DNA of 64,000 nt, from positions 868,001-932,000 of the forward strand of contig JAVYIN010000005.1 of NCBI GenBank assembly GCA_035968315.1, given 5' to 3'. Positions 46,867-55,876 of the stretch are shown here, piece after piece; position 1 is the first letter of the stretch, and every line of letters begins with the position of its first letter. This DNA is from Nitrospira sp. (lineage in GTDB: Bacteria; Nitrospirota; Nitrospiria; Nitrospirales; Nitrospiraceae). The notes beneath the pieces were generated by a model that did not search any database, was not told the DNA's origin, and saw only the letters and a list, made by a program, of their open reading frames with translations. The position numbers and the translations under genes were made by a program.

Positions 46867-47463
46867 ATGGCAGGATCAAGTCAGTTAGTGAAAGAACTCC
46901 GGGAAAAGACCGGCGCAGGCATTCTCGATTGCCAAAAAGCGCTCACAGAAAACGGCAACGATATCGATAAAGCCGTCGACTATCTCCGTCAAAAAGGCCT
47001 GGCCGCCGCCGCGAAGAAAGCCGGCCGGGAAACGAATCAGGGGTTGATCCACGCCTATATCCACATGGGCGGGAAAATCGGCGTGCTCATCGAGGTCAAT
47101 TGCGAAACGGACTTCGTCGCGCGCAATGAGGAATTCAAAGCCTTTGTCAACGATCTGGCCCTCCAGATTGCCGCCGCCAAGCCGTCCTATGTGAAGCGTG
47201 AGGACATCCCCGCGGATCTCGTCGCAAAAGAGAAGGAGATCTACGAAGGACAGGCGAAGGAACTGGGGAAGCCCCCGGCGGCCTGGCCCAAAATCGTGGA
47301 AGGCAAATTGGAAAAGTTCTATCAGGAAAGCTGCCTGATGGAGCAGTCGTTCATCAAGGATCCCGCCGTCACCATCAAGGATCTGCTCTCGCAAAAGATC
47401 TCCAAGATTGGCGAGAACATGAACATCAGGCGTTTCACCCGCTATCAACTAGGCGAAGCATGA
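46867..47463 (+). CDS. tsf: Elongation factor Ts
   Basis: EF-Ts exchanges nucleotide on EF-Tu. At 198 residues this is the short form found in Thermus and many non-proteobacteria, with [16 protein letters not shown] and [19 protein letters not shown]. It overlaps pyrH by four bases. Confidence 0.97.
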   Translation: MAGSSQLVKELREKTGAGILDCQKALTENGNDIDKAVDYLRQKGLAAAAKKAGRETNQGLIHAYIHMGGKIGVLIEVNCETDFVARNEEFKAFVNDLALQIAAAKPSYVKREDIPADLVAKEKEIYEGQAKELGKPPAAWPKIVEGKLEKFYQESCLMEQSFIKDPAVTIKDLLSQKISKIGENMNIRRFTRYQLGEA

Positions 47464-48185
47464 GCTCTGCGAAATACCGGCGCCTCCTTCTGAAAGTCAG
47501 CGGGGAGATGTTGGCCGGTGAGCAGGGATATGGTATTCAGCCCTCCATCCTCGAAGGCTTGGCCGAAGAAATTGCCTCCGTCGTCGCGCTCGACATTCAA
47601 GTCGCCGTGGTGATCGGCGGAGGCAACATCTTCCGCGGCCTGGCCGCCAGCGCATCCGGCATGGAACGAGCGTCAGCCGACTACATGGGCATGCTGGCCA
47701 CCGTCATGAACGCCCTGGCCCTTCAGAACGCCCTGGAACGCCTGGGCATCATTACCAGAGTGCAATCGGCGATTGAAATGCGCCAGCTCGCGGAAGGCTA
47801 TATCCGCCGGCGGGCCATCCGGCATCTGGAGAAAAAGCGCGTCGTCATCTTCGCCGGCGGCACCGGCAATCCCTACTTCTCGACCGATACCGCCGCGGCC
47901 CTCCGCGCCATGGAAATCGGGGCGCAAGTCATCATGAAAGGGACCAAGGTTGACGGAATTTACGATGCCGATCCGGTGAAAAATCCGTCCGCCAAGAAAT
48001 ACACAGAGATCCCGTTCCTCTCCATTTTGAACCAGAACCTCAAGGTCATGGACGCTACGGCGATCAGCCTCTGCATGGACAACCAGCTGCCGCTGATCGT
48101 GTTCAATCTGAAAGAAAAAGGAAACTTCAAACGGGTTGCGCTCGGCGAACCGATCGGCACTTTGGTGACGACCAGCCCGCGCTAG
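47460..48185 (+). CDS. pyrH: UMP kinase
   Basis: PyrH phosphorylates UMP in pyrimidine synthesis. The 241-residue protein has [11 protein letters not shown] at the start, the GGGNIFRG loop and the [17 protein letters not shown] block of the amino-acid-kinase fold. It is translationally coupled to tsf. Confidence 0.97.
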   Translation: MSSAKYRRLLLKVSGEMLAGEQGYGIQPSILEGLAEEIASVVALDIQVAVVIGGGNIFRGLAASASGMERASADYMGMLATVMNALALQNALERLGIITRVQSAIEMRQLAEGYIRRRAIRHLEKKRVVIFAGGTGNPYFSTDTAAALRAMEIGAQVIMKGTKVDGIYDADPVKNPSAKKYTEIPFLSILNQNLKVMDATAISLCMDNQLPLIVFNLKEKGNFKRVALGEPIGTLVTTSPR

Positions 48186-48206
48186 CCCATTGCATGGAGT
48201 GATGTC

Positions 48207-48770
48207 ATGTCCAACGCCGGCCCCATTCACCAGAAACTGACCGAAAAAATGGACCATGCCCTGGAACATCTGAAGCGTGATCTGGCGGGGCTGCGCACCG
48301 GCCGCGCCTCGGTGGCCCTCCTCGACGGCGTGCGGGTGGACTACTACGGCACCATGACCCCCCTCAAGCAAGTCTCGAACATTTCCACGCCGGAAGCCAG
48401 GCTCATCACGATCCAGCCGTGGGAGCCCCAGCTCATTAAAGAAATCGAAAAAGCGATCTCCAATTCTGGACTCGGCGTCAATCCCTCGAATGACGGCAAG
48501 CTGATCCGCGTCCCCCTCCCGCCGCTCACCGAAGAGCGCCGGAAAGAACTCGGCAAGATTTGCAAAAAGCACGGAGAGGACGCGAAGGTGCAAATCCGCG
48601 GATTTCGCCGGGACGCCAACGAAGAATTGAAGAAACTGCAGAAAGACAGCAAGCTGACCGAAGATGAGCTCCGGAAAGCGGAACAGGACACCCAGAAACT
48701 GACCGACAACTATGTGCAGAAAATCGACGACGTGATCAAGAAAAAGGAACAGGAAATCCTGGAGGTCTGA
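48207..48770 (+). CDS. frr: Ribosome recycling factor
   Basis: Frr splits post-termination ribosomes with EF-G. The 187-residue protein has the LRTGRASVALLDGVRVDYYG block and the three-helix-bundle C-terminus ending in a Lys/Glu-rich helix. It ends the translation-factor cluster. Confidence 0.97.
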   Translation: MSNAGPIHQKLTEKMDHALEHLKRDLAGLRTGRASVALLDGVRVDYYGTMTPLKQVSNISTPEARLITIQPWEPQLIKEIEKAISNSGLGVNPSNDGKLIRVPLPPLTEERRKELGKICKKHGEDAKVQIRGFRRDANEELKKLQKDSKLTEDELRKAEQDTQKLTDNYVQKIDDVIKKKEQEILEV

Positions 48771-48799
48771 CATCGGCCTTCAGGAATCTGGCCTATCAG

Positions 48800-49966
48800 G
48801 TGTCCACTACTTCACCCGGCTCCCCCACTTCCGCGACGATCGATCTCGCCGCCCTCGCGCATAATGTCACACAATTCAGCCGGTTCCTCTCGCCGGGATG
48901 CGCGATCATGGCCGTCGTCAAAGCCAATGCCTATGGCCATGGGGCCGTCGAGGTCTCCCGCGCACTGATTCGGCAGGGCATCGCCCGCCTGGCGGTCGTC
49001 TCCCTCGATGAAGGCATCGCGCTCCGGCAGGCCGGCATCACCGTGCCCATCGTGGTACTGGGTCCGCTCTTTCCACACCAAACAGACGACCTCTTCGCCC
49101 ACCGGCTGACGCCCGTAATCAGCGATAGAGCCATCCTCCCGGCGCTCGCCAAACGCGCCGCCGTGCTCCAGACTCCCTACCCTGTCCATCTGAAGGTTGA
49201 GACAGGCATGGGCCGCCTGGGATTGGCCGCCGATGACGCGATTGCACTTGTGACAACAGAGCCATGGCCGTCAGGCTTGCACCTCGAAGGATTGATGACG
49301 CATTTTGCGGATGCCGATGGCGCAACCAACGACCAGACCCAACAGCAGCTGACCCTCTTCACACGCGTGCTCACGACACTCGCGGCACAAGGCATCACGG
49401 CGCCACTCATCCATGCGGCCAATAGCGGCGGCGCCGTGCGTGTTCCTGGCGCGCAGTTCTCGCTGGTCCGGCCCGGCATCATGCTCTATGGCTATCACAC
49501 CCTGCCTCACACCGTACCAGCCCCTGATCTACAGCCGGTCCTGACCCTCAAAACCTGCATAGCGCAACTGCGCACGGTTCCACCAGGCGGCACCGTCAGC
49601 TACAACGCCACCTTCATTGCGAAGAGAGCCACGCGCGTCGCCGTCCTGCCGATCGGCTATGCCGACGGATACAGCCGCCGCCTCTCGAACCGCGGAGAAG
49701 TCCTCGTGCAAAGCCGGCGCGCCCGCGTAATCGGCACGGTCTGCATGGATATGATCATGGTCGATGTGACCGACATCCCCGGTGTGGCCGTGGGGGATGA
49801 GGTCGTGCTAATCGGCCGGCAAGGACAGGACGCCATCAGCGCGGCCGACGTGGCAGATTGGACAGGAACGATCCCCTACGAAGTGCTCTGTGCCATTGGC
49901 CCCCGCGTGCCTCGTGTCTATCAGCACGAGGCTGCGGCGCCATCCCGCTCGATTCGTATCGGTTAG
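48800..49966 (+). CDS. alr: Alanine racemase
   Basis: Alr makes D-alanine for peptidoglycan. The 388-residue protein has the PLP lysine in AVVKANAYGHG (Lys41) and a C-terminal domain with VGDEVVLIGRQG. The first usable start is a GTG at 48800. The gene follows frr by 29 bases and overlaps the convergent gene at 49963 by four bases. Confidence 0.95.
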   Translation: MSTTSPGSPTSATIDLAALAHNVTQFSRFLSPGCAIMAVVKANAYGHGAVEVSRALIRQGIARLAVVSLDEGIALRQAGITVPIVVLGPLFPHQTDDLFAHRLTPVISDRAILPALAKRAAVLQTPYPVHLKVETGMGRLGLAADDAIALVTTEPWPSGLHLEGLMTHFADADGATNDQTQQQLTLFTRVLTTLAAQGITAPLIHAANSGGAVRVPGAQFSLVRPGIMLYGYHTLPHTVPAPDLQPVLTLKTCIAQLRTVPPGGTVSYNATFIAKRATRVAVLPIGYADGYSRRLSNRGEVLVQSRRARVIGTVCMDMIMVDVTDIPGVAVGDEVVLIGRQGQDAISAADVADWTGTIPYEVLCAIGPRVPRVYQHEAAAPSRSIRIG

Positions 49967-51372
49967 AAATTCATTCGGATAGATACCCCGCCCGTGTGAT
50001 ACGTCGTCTGATAGCGCCCGTTGACCACAGACAAGGCACAGCCGCACGTCACCGTTCGCTGCTCGTAGAGCGAGGCCTGGTAAGAGAGATCCAGCGCGAT
50101 CGCTTTGGGCTTCACCGGCCCAAAGCCAATGTCACCACAGCGAATGCCAAAGATCGTCCCCCCTTCTTTGCACAACGCTCCAAACCCAACCGAGAGGATA
50201 TGCACATCAGCTGAGGGCAACGCTGGATCGAAGGAAGAATCCGGCACCTGCGTGGGGGAATTGGTATAGCCCGCCCGCAGCGCCAACTCCCACTCCGGCA
50301 GCGCCTCCACTTTGAGCCACCGGTACTCTGTCCCAACCATCATTGTATAGGTGCTGCGCCAATTCTGCGATTGAGGGATTGTCGTTCCGCTGGGAAGATG
50401 GATGTCCAGATCCCGAACCGACTTCCACCCGACATAATCCACATCCAATTCCAGCTTCCATTCGCGCTCTGCCGTTCTGGTCGGCCAAATCGCGACGGCA
50501 CCGGAGAAGATTTGCGGGAGCACAAAGGTCGTCGAGGCATCCGAGGTCTTGACCCCATTGGCCAATATGCCTCCATTCAGCGGCAAGCCGACCTGGCTCC
50601 GATACACCAGCCCGATATTGGCAATCGGTTTTCCCTCGGCATTCCGCAAGGCCGTATAGAGCAGGCTGACGTTGTATCCGACAGCGGTTCCCTTGCCATA
50701 GAGCTCCGCTTTCGATCCGGAAGAACCAAACGCAGATACTGCCCCGGTTGAAATAAACTGCTTCTCGAAATGCCCTTCCCCCAACAAACCGGAGAAGGTA
50801 TAAATATCCATTCCCAGCCCCAGCGAAAGATCCGGCAGCGCCTGATACGCCAGGGTGGGCTTGATGTCGATCAACGGCATGGCCGTGAAGGTGCTCTTGA
50901 AGCGAAGCGGGCCATTATCCGGATAGTGGCTCAGAGAGCCGAGCGGCGCCGTCATTCCGACGCCCACACTGAATCCGCTCAGAGCGCTCAGCCCAAGGTC
51001 GCCAAGATTTCCGACAATGAACAGATGGCCTGGCGGCGGCATTGCCCAGGCCCCATTGCGGTCGCCTGTGGAATTCACACCGGACGTGCTGGTGAAACTG
51101 GTCGTCCCGCCTGACAATAATCCACCGGCCATCACTTGCAGACCATGTAGTTGCGTCATCCCGGCGGGGTTGTAGTGCAGCGCCGACGGATCGTCCGCCT
51201 GGGCGGCAAAGGCGTTGCCTTGCCCGGATGCGGCGGTCCCCTGCCCTTGAATACGAGGAACCTGTGCCAGAAGATCAGAGGGAAAGAATGCCCCGTACAG
51301 CAAACTGACGATCAGAAACACACCGGCACAAATCGACCCTGCCGCCACCTGACGGAACCGAATATTGACCAC
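49963..51372 (-). CDS. FadL/OmpP1-type outer-membrane channel
   Basis: The 469-residue protein has a signal peptide ending in DLLAQ, then the FadL start pattern QGTAASGQGNAFAAQADDPSA with HYNPAGMTQL, and many alternating beta segments ending in RMNF. FadL family members move fatty acids or other hydrophobic compounds across the outer membrane. I chose the GTG at 51372 because AAGGAG lies upstream. It is 61 bases downstream of the histidine-kinase gene of the fatty-acid-oxygenase block, which makes a lipid substrate attractive but unproven. Confidence 0.85.
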   Translation of the reverse strand: MVNIRFRQVAAGSICAGVFLIVSLLYGAFFPSDLLAQVPRIQGQGTAASGQGNAFAAQADDPSALHYNPAGMTQLHGLQVMAGGLLSGGTTSFTSTSGVNSTGDRNGAWAMPPPGHLFIVGNLGDLGLSALSGFSVGVGMTAPLGSLSHYPDNGPLRFKSTFTAMPLIDIKPTLAYQALPDLSLGLGMDIYTFSGLLGEGHFEKQFISTGAVSAFGSSGSKAELYGKGTAVGYNVSLLYTALRNAEGKPIANIGLVYRSQVGLPLNGGILANGVKTSDASTTFVLPQIFSGAVAIWPTRTAEREWKLELDVDYVGWKSVRDLDIHLPSGTTIPQSQNWRSTYTMMVGTEYRWLKVEALPEWELALRAGYTNSPTQVPDSSFDPALPSADVHILSVGFGALCKEGGTIFGIRCGDIGFGPVKPKAIALDLSYQASLYEQRTVTCGCALSVVNGRYQTTYHTGGVSIRMNF

Positions 51373-51433
51373 GCCGCCACCGCTCCTTCTCTCCGGCATC
51401 CCTAGCAGCCAGAGGCTATGAAATGGCGGCATT

Positions 51434-54094
51434 CTACCCGGGTCGAAACCAATAGTCTATGAGACGCTGCACCTCTCCAGATTCAAACGGCTTGAGCAAC
51501 GTGGCTTGCGCTCCTAACCCCATGGCTCTCGCCGCGACTGCCTGAGAGTCGGCCGTACAGAGCAGCAGAATCGGAATCCGCTGGTTGCACAGCCTGATCT
51601 CTCGCACCAGCTCCACGCGATCGGCCAGCGCCGCATCCACTTCAAGCAGCACCCCGGCATAGGGTTCGGCTTGCAGCCTCTCCATCGCCATCTCCCTGTC
51701 CATGACCAGATGCGGATACAGGCCATTCGCCCGCAACCGATCCGCCAGCAATTGCTGGATGTCGGCATCCCCCTCGATCACCAATATCTGCCGCCCAGCC
51801 GACAGGCCGGAGGAGGCAGGAGGGTCCAACGTAGGCAATAACGGAACGGTAAATAAAACCTCTGCTCCGCCGTCCGGATGATTGCGCGCCATGACGGCCC
51901 CACCCTGCAACTCAACCAGGGTCTTCACAATCGACAACCCCAGGCCCAATCCCTTCGGACCGCTCCGCTGACCATGCTGGACGCGGAAAAAGGGGTCGAA
52001 GATTTTGTCTAAAAACTCAGATGGAACACCAGGCCCCGTGTCCCGCACCACAATACGGGCCGATCGTGGCGTTTCCGATTGCACACGCACGGCAATCTGG
52101 CCATCCTCGGGAGTAAATTTGATGCTGTTTTGCACGAGATTCACGACCACCTGAGTCAGCCGATCCCGATCCGCCCAGGCAATCATCGTAGCGGCCGGAT
52201 ACACCAGCTCGATCTTCTGCCGCTTGGCCTGCGCCAGCGGACGCAGTTGCTCGATCGCGTCCGCCAGGCAGGCCTCCAAATCCACCTCGGCCGGCAGCAC
52301 CTCCAGCCGGCCGGTTTCAATGCGTGTCCGGTCCAGCAAATCTTCAATCATGCGAATCAGACGATCGGAATTCTCCAGCATCCTGGAGAGATAGCGGAAC
52401 TGTTTGTCGTTCAACGGGCCCGTCAGCCCATCCAGCAAATTCTGGATAAACCCTTTAATCGACGTCAGCGGCGTCTTCAACTCGTGCGAGACATGGGACA
52501 AGAACTGCGACCGCAGCCGGTCGGCCTGTTCCAGCGCCGCCGTCCGCTCGCGCACCTTGACCTCCAGGCGCATGTTCCACTCCTCGATCTGCTGATAGGC
52601 CGCGGCATTGTCCAAGGCAATCGCCACTTGGTTCGCCAGCGTTGTCATCAGTTCAAGGTCATCGTGCGTCAAACTGTGTTCCTGCATCCGGTCTACCATC
52701 AGGGTCCCAAGTATTCGATCTTTGGCCTTGAGGGGAACCGCAATGAGCGCTTTGGTATTGATCATCTCGATCAGCTGCTGATTGATGGGATGGAGCCGGT
52801 CCCACACCTCTCGCACATCCCCGATCAACAGAGACTTTCCTTGCAACACGACCATTCCCTCCGGGCTCTCCGAATCGGTGAGCGAAATTTCTCGTGCCCG
52901 AACAAAGGCCTGGATTTCCGGCGACACCCCTAGCGCCCGCGCGTTGCCGATCACCTGCCGCACCGGGTCGTAAAACGAAATCATGGCGCGATCGTAGTTC
53001 AAATCGCGAATCAGCGTTTCCAATACCTGCTGCAGCAAGGCCTCCCGGTCGAGCGTCGAGCTGAACAGCAACCCGGACCGATGGAGCGCCGTCAGCTGGT
53101 TGACCTTCCGGCGCAGCTCCACGCGTGTCTGCTCCTGCTCAAGATAGGCTTCGCGCAATTCCTCATGGCGCGCCTCGACGAACGCGACTTGTTCCTGAAT
53201 CAAGGCCTCCCGCTTCCGTGTTTCGGATTGAATCCTCCGGCTGGTAATCATGCCGGCCACGAGCGTCGGCACCAGGGCCACCGCCAAGGCCTCCACCGCG
53301 CTGATCTCCGGATGCACGACGGACAGATAGGTAAACGCCGCCAGACCGGCCGTCGCCCCCCAGTAGGGCCAGACCGGCTGCGACTGCTCGGGCTTCCACC
53401 GCACGTCCCATTCGCAATAGGCATCGCCCCGCACGATGCAGGCACGATCGATCACCGTCGAGGGCGGCAGTCCATGCAAGCGCACCGGCACCATCGCAAT
53501 GCGCCCCTTGGAGGATTCGCAGGTCTGGGCAGCACAGGCCCGCCGATAGGGGCCGAATTGCTCGACCACTTTGTCAGAAAACTGGAGCCGCAACACGGCC
53601 GACCGGTCCGTCACCTCGACCACCGTGCATTCGAGCCCCCGCGCAAACTTCTGCGCAAAATAGGGATACATGCGGTGGATCTGCGAAAGGCGAAACGGAC
53701 GGCCCAGCGTCTGAATCAAGGGCGAGATATGTTTCTCTTTTCCCACATCATAATGAAACGTCGGACAGCCCGAGAGCTGGCGGCAGAACTCCCGCAGATA
53801 GGAACTGAACTCATACGAATAGCTATTCCAGACCGTCTTCAAGAATGCGGGCGTCACATGGTAGGCGGAATCGCGGATGCGCCCGTTCAACAGTCCGCAC
53901 AGCTCGTCGGCGACCGTCTCCGCCGCCGCCGCGCCGCGGCTCTTGCGCACGCACTCTTCGAGATATTCGACATTGTCGCGAATGATCATGCCGCCGAAGT
54001 CTTGAATCCGCTCGCCCCGTTCATCGACGCCGAACGGGCGATAGGCCATGAAAGGCCGTTCAAGGATGGTATGGTCGGGAGGCAACACGTCCAT
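51434..54094 (-). CDS. Hybrid histidine kinase with V4R-like input and GAF domain
   Basis: About 886 residues from the ATG at 54094. The frame is open back to a TTG at 54142, and neither start has a good ribosome site. In order there is a V4R-like ligand domain (to about 225, ending RACIVRGDAYCEWDVRW), two hydrophobic segments (about 230-275), a coiled coil, a GAF domain (about 345-495), and a HisKA domain with SHELKTPL (His537). A HATPase domain follows (NLVQNSIKF, DTGPGVP, GLGLGLSIV), then a C-terminal receiver. In the receiver the expected phospho-Asp position reads LLEVD, so it is probably Glu818 or shifted. It lies directly downstream of the lipoxygenase-like gene. Its response partner is not visible. 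Confidence 0.88.
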   Translation of the reverse strand: MDVLPPDHTILERPFMAYRPFGVDERGERIQDFGGMIIRDNVEYLEECVRKSRGAAAAETVADELCGLLNGRIRDSAYHVTPAFLKTVWNSYSYEFSSYLREFCRQLSGCPTFHYDVGKEKHISPLIQTLGRPFRLSQIHRMYPYFAQKFARGLECTVVEVTDRSAVLRLQFSDKVVEQFGPYRRACAAQTCESSKGRIAMVPVRLHGLPPSTVIDRACIVRGDAYCEWDVRWKPEQSQPVWPYWGATAGLAAFTYLSVVHPEISAVEALAVALVPTLVAGMITSRRIQSETRKREALIQEQVAFVEARHEELREAYLEQEQTRVELRRKVNQLTALHRSGLLFSSTLDREALLQQVLETLIRDLNYDRAMISFYDPVRQVIGNARALGVSPEIQAFVRAREISLTDSESPEGMVVLQGKSLLIGDVREVWDRLHPINQQLIEMINTKALIAVPLKAKDRILGTLMVDRMQEHSLTHDDLELMTTLANQVAIALDNAAAYQQIEEWNMRLEVKVRERTAALEQADRLRSQFLSHVSHELKTPLTSIKGFIQNLLDGLTGPLNDKQFRYLSRMLENSDRLIRMIEDLLDRTRIETGRLEVLPAEVDLEACLADAIEQLRPLAQAKRQKIELVYPAATMIAWADRDRLTQVVVNLVQNSIKFTPEDGQIAVRVQSETPRSARIVVRDTGPGVPSEFLDKIFDPFFRVQHGQRSGPKGLGLGLSIVKTLVELQGGAVMARNHPDGGAEVLFTVPLLPTLDPPASSGLSAGRQILVIEGDADIQQLLADRLRANGLYPHLVMDREMAMERLQAEPYAGVLLEVDAALADRVELVREIRLCNQRIPILLLCTADSQAVAARAMGLGAQATLLKPFESGEVQRLIDYWFRPG

Positions 54095-54181
54095 CGTCAC
54101 CGTCGCCCGGATCCCGGACGGGATATCGCACACATCACCCAAGCCGCGCCGCGCGCGCTGATGCGAATCCGCCCGCCGTGA

Positions 54182-55798
54182 TCACGCATTGATATTCACT
54201 TCAAGCATCCTGGGGTGCAGCTTCCAGAGGCCGGGCGGCTCCATATCCATCGTCTGCTGGAGCGCCTCCAATTCTGCGCGAAAGGTTCGAAAGGCCCCCT
54301 TCGCCAGTGCTGTCCGCTGGGGATTCGTGGGCTCCTCCAACGCCACGCCCGAATAGTCGGCCATCAAGGGAGCCCGCACCACTTGCAACAGATAGTTCGT
54401 ATTGACCATCCTTTGATAGACATCCAGCGGCTCCCGGCGGGAATCCCGATAGACGCGGATCGGATGCGGCGCCGTCCACATCTGGTAGTTCCAGAGCTGC
54501 GCGCCGACCGACTCGTGATAGGCCGTAACCAGAAAGATCATCCGGGCCAGCATATCCGCCAGCCCGGCCGCCGACAGCGGCCACAACCCGCCGATACCCG
54601 CATGCGGCAGCAACCGGTGCAGCCCCTCCACCCAGGCGCGCAAGGCCTCATCCGCCTGCACCTCGGCATCCTGGCTGTAATACAGCCCGACATACCGCTG
54701 CGCATGACGATGCATGACGCGAAAGAGCGTTTCGAGATTGGCCTGCGTCGGCAACTCAATGCCGCAATCGGCCAGCCCGCGCCGCATGGCATCCAGCCGC
54801 GGATTGCCCATCTCCAGGAGAAACTCCCTGGCGGACGACTCCAGCAGCGCGCACAGCCCTTCGTGGGTGACACTGTAGGTCTGCTCGAAATCTCCGCGCG
54901 GGACCAGTTGGGCCGCGTTCCCAAACCGGTTGCTCTGCTGCGTTCCGTAGAGATGCGGCCAGAGCAGGCGGCAGATGGGGTGATGCGGACGAAAGGCATT
55001 CCGCGTCGCCAGCGCCAGCGATTCGCCGGCCATCAAGTGCAGCCAGTTCCAATGGCGCACCAAGCCGGTATGCGTCGTCGCCGCGCACAGCGCGATCCGC
55101 TCCGCCAGCGGCCAGGCCGCATCGCCAGGCCGCGCCACCCCCAACTCCGTATGAATCTCGACTGCCCGAATCGTCCTGGCGCCAGGATCGCGCCGGAACC
55201 GTACCTGCGCCCAGGGCTGATAGAGCCCTTCATGGCAGACCACGGCGCGGGCCTTCAATTGCTGCAGGTTCCATTCATACACATCGTCGGTCACGCGCTG
55301 GAGATAGGCGGCATAGGGGCCGCGCACCGCGAGCAAACCGAGATCCGGCTTGCCGCAGAGCTCCGACGGGAGCACCGGAGGGTGCAGCACCAGCTCCCGT
55401 GACACACGCGCGTTTTTCGCCGCCGCCTTGGCCGCGCGGTCATGGCGTGAGCGATAGCCCTGAGCCAGCGCCGCATGCATGTCGGAGGCGATCATGGGGA
55501 GGCCGCGCTGCATGGGCGGGAAGATCCGGTACAGCACCCGCTGCGCGCCGAACATCAGCCGTTTTTTGAGATACTGCCCGTACGGGCGCTTTTCATCGGC
55601 GGGAATGGCACTCGCTACACACAACGAGGGAATCACCACGCCGGGAAACACCCGGCAAAAGGGCACCGGCACCAGCGGTTCAAACGCCCGTGGGACCGGC
55701 AGAATCGCGAGCGGCTGATTTTTTGTGAATTTCGTCCGCGCGATCCAGTTCCAGATCCCCCGGCGAATCCTCCAGCACAGCCGTCCCCAGATCCCCAT
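54182..55798 (-). CDS. Lipoxygenase-family protein
   Basis: This 538-residue protein carries the lipoxygenase iron-site pattern. HWNWLH holds two histidines four residues apart (His249, His254), followed by HHPICRLLWPHLYGT. A third histidine is in VTAYHESVG (His428). Lipoxygenases insert O2 into polyunsaturated fatty acids. The usual Asn four residues after the third His is Gly here, and the C-terminus ends NINA where the usual terminal iron-ligating Ile stands. It is shorter than known bacterial lipoxygenases. I chose the ATG at 55798 (AAAGGA upstream) over a GTG at 55816. It lies 78 bases after the alpha-dioxygenase-like gene. Confidence 0.82.
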   Translation of the reverse strand: MGIWGRLCWRIRRGIWNWIARTKFTKNQPLAILPVPRAFEPLVPVPFCRVFPGVVIPSLCVASAIPADEKRPYGQYLKKRLMFGAQRVLYRIFPPMQRGLPMIASDMHAALAQGYRSRHDRAAKAAAKNARVSRELVLHPPVLPSELCGKPDLGLLAVRGPYAAYLQRVTDDVYEWNLQQLKARAVVCHEGLYQPWAQVRFRRDPGARTIRAVEIHTELGVARPGDAAWPLAERIALCAATTHTGLVRHWNWLHLMAGESLALATRNAFRPHHPICRLLWPHLYGTQQSNRFGNAAQLVPRGDFEQTYSVTHEGLCALLESSAREFLLEMGNPRLDAMRRGLADCGIELPTQANLETLFRVMHRHAQRYVGLYYSQDAEVQADEALRAWVEGLHRLLPHAGIGGLWPLSAAGLADMLARMIFLVTAYHESVGAQLWNYQMWTAPHPIRVYRDSRREPLDVYQRMVNTNYLLQVVRAPLMADYSGVALEEPTNPQRTALAKGAFRTFRAELEALQQTMDMEPPGLWKLHPRMLEVNINA

Positions 55799-55876
55799 CC
55801 CCACAGATCCTTTCACACAACCCGCAATCCCGCCGCCCGCGTCAGCATCCGCCGGACCGTTCCAGTCCGGGAGGGT

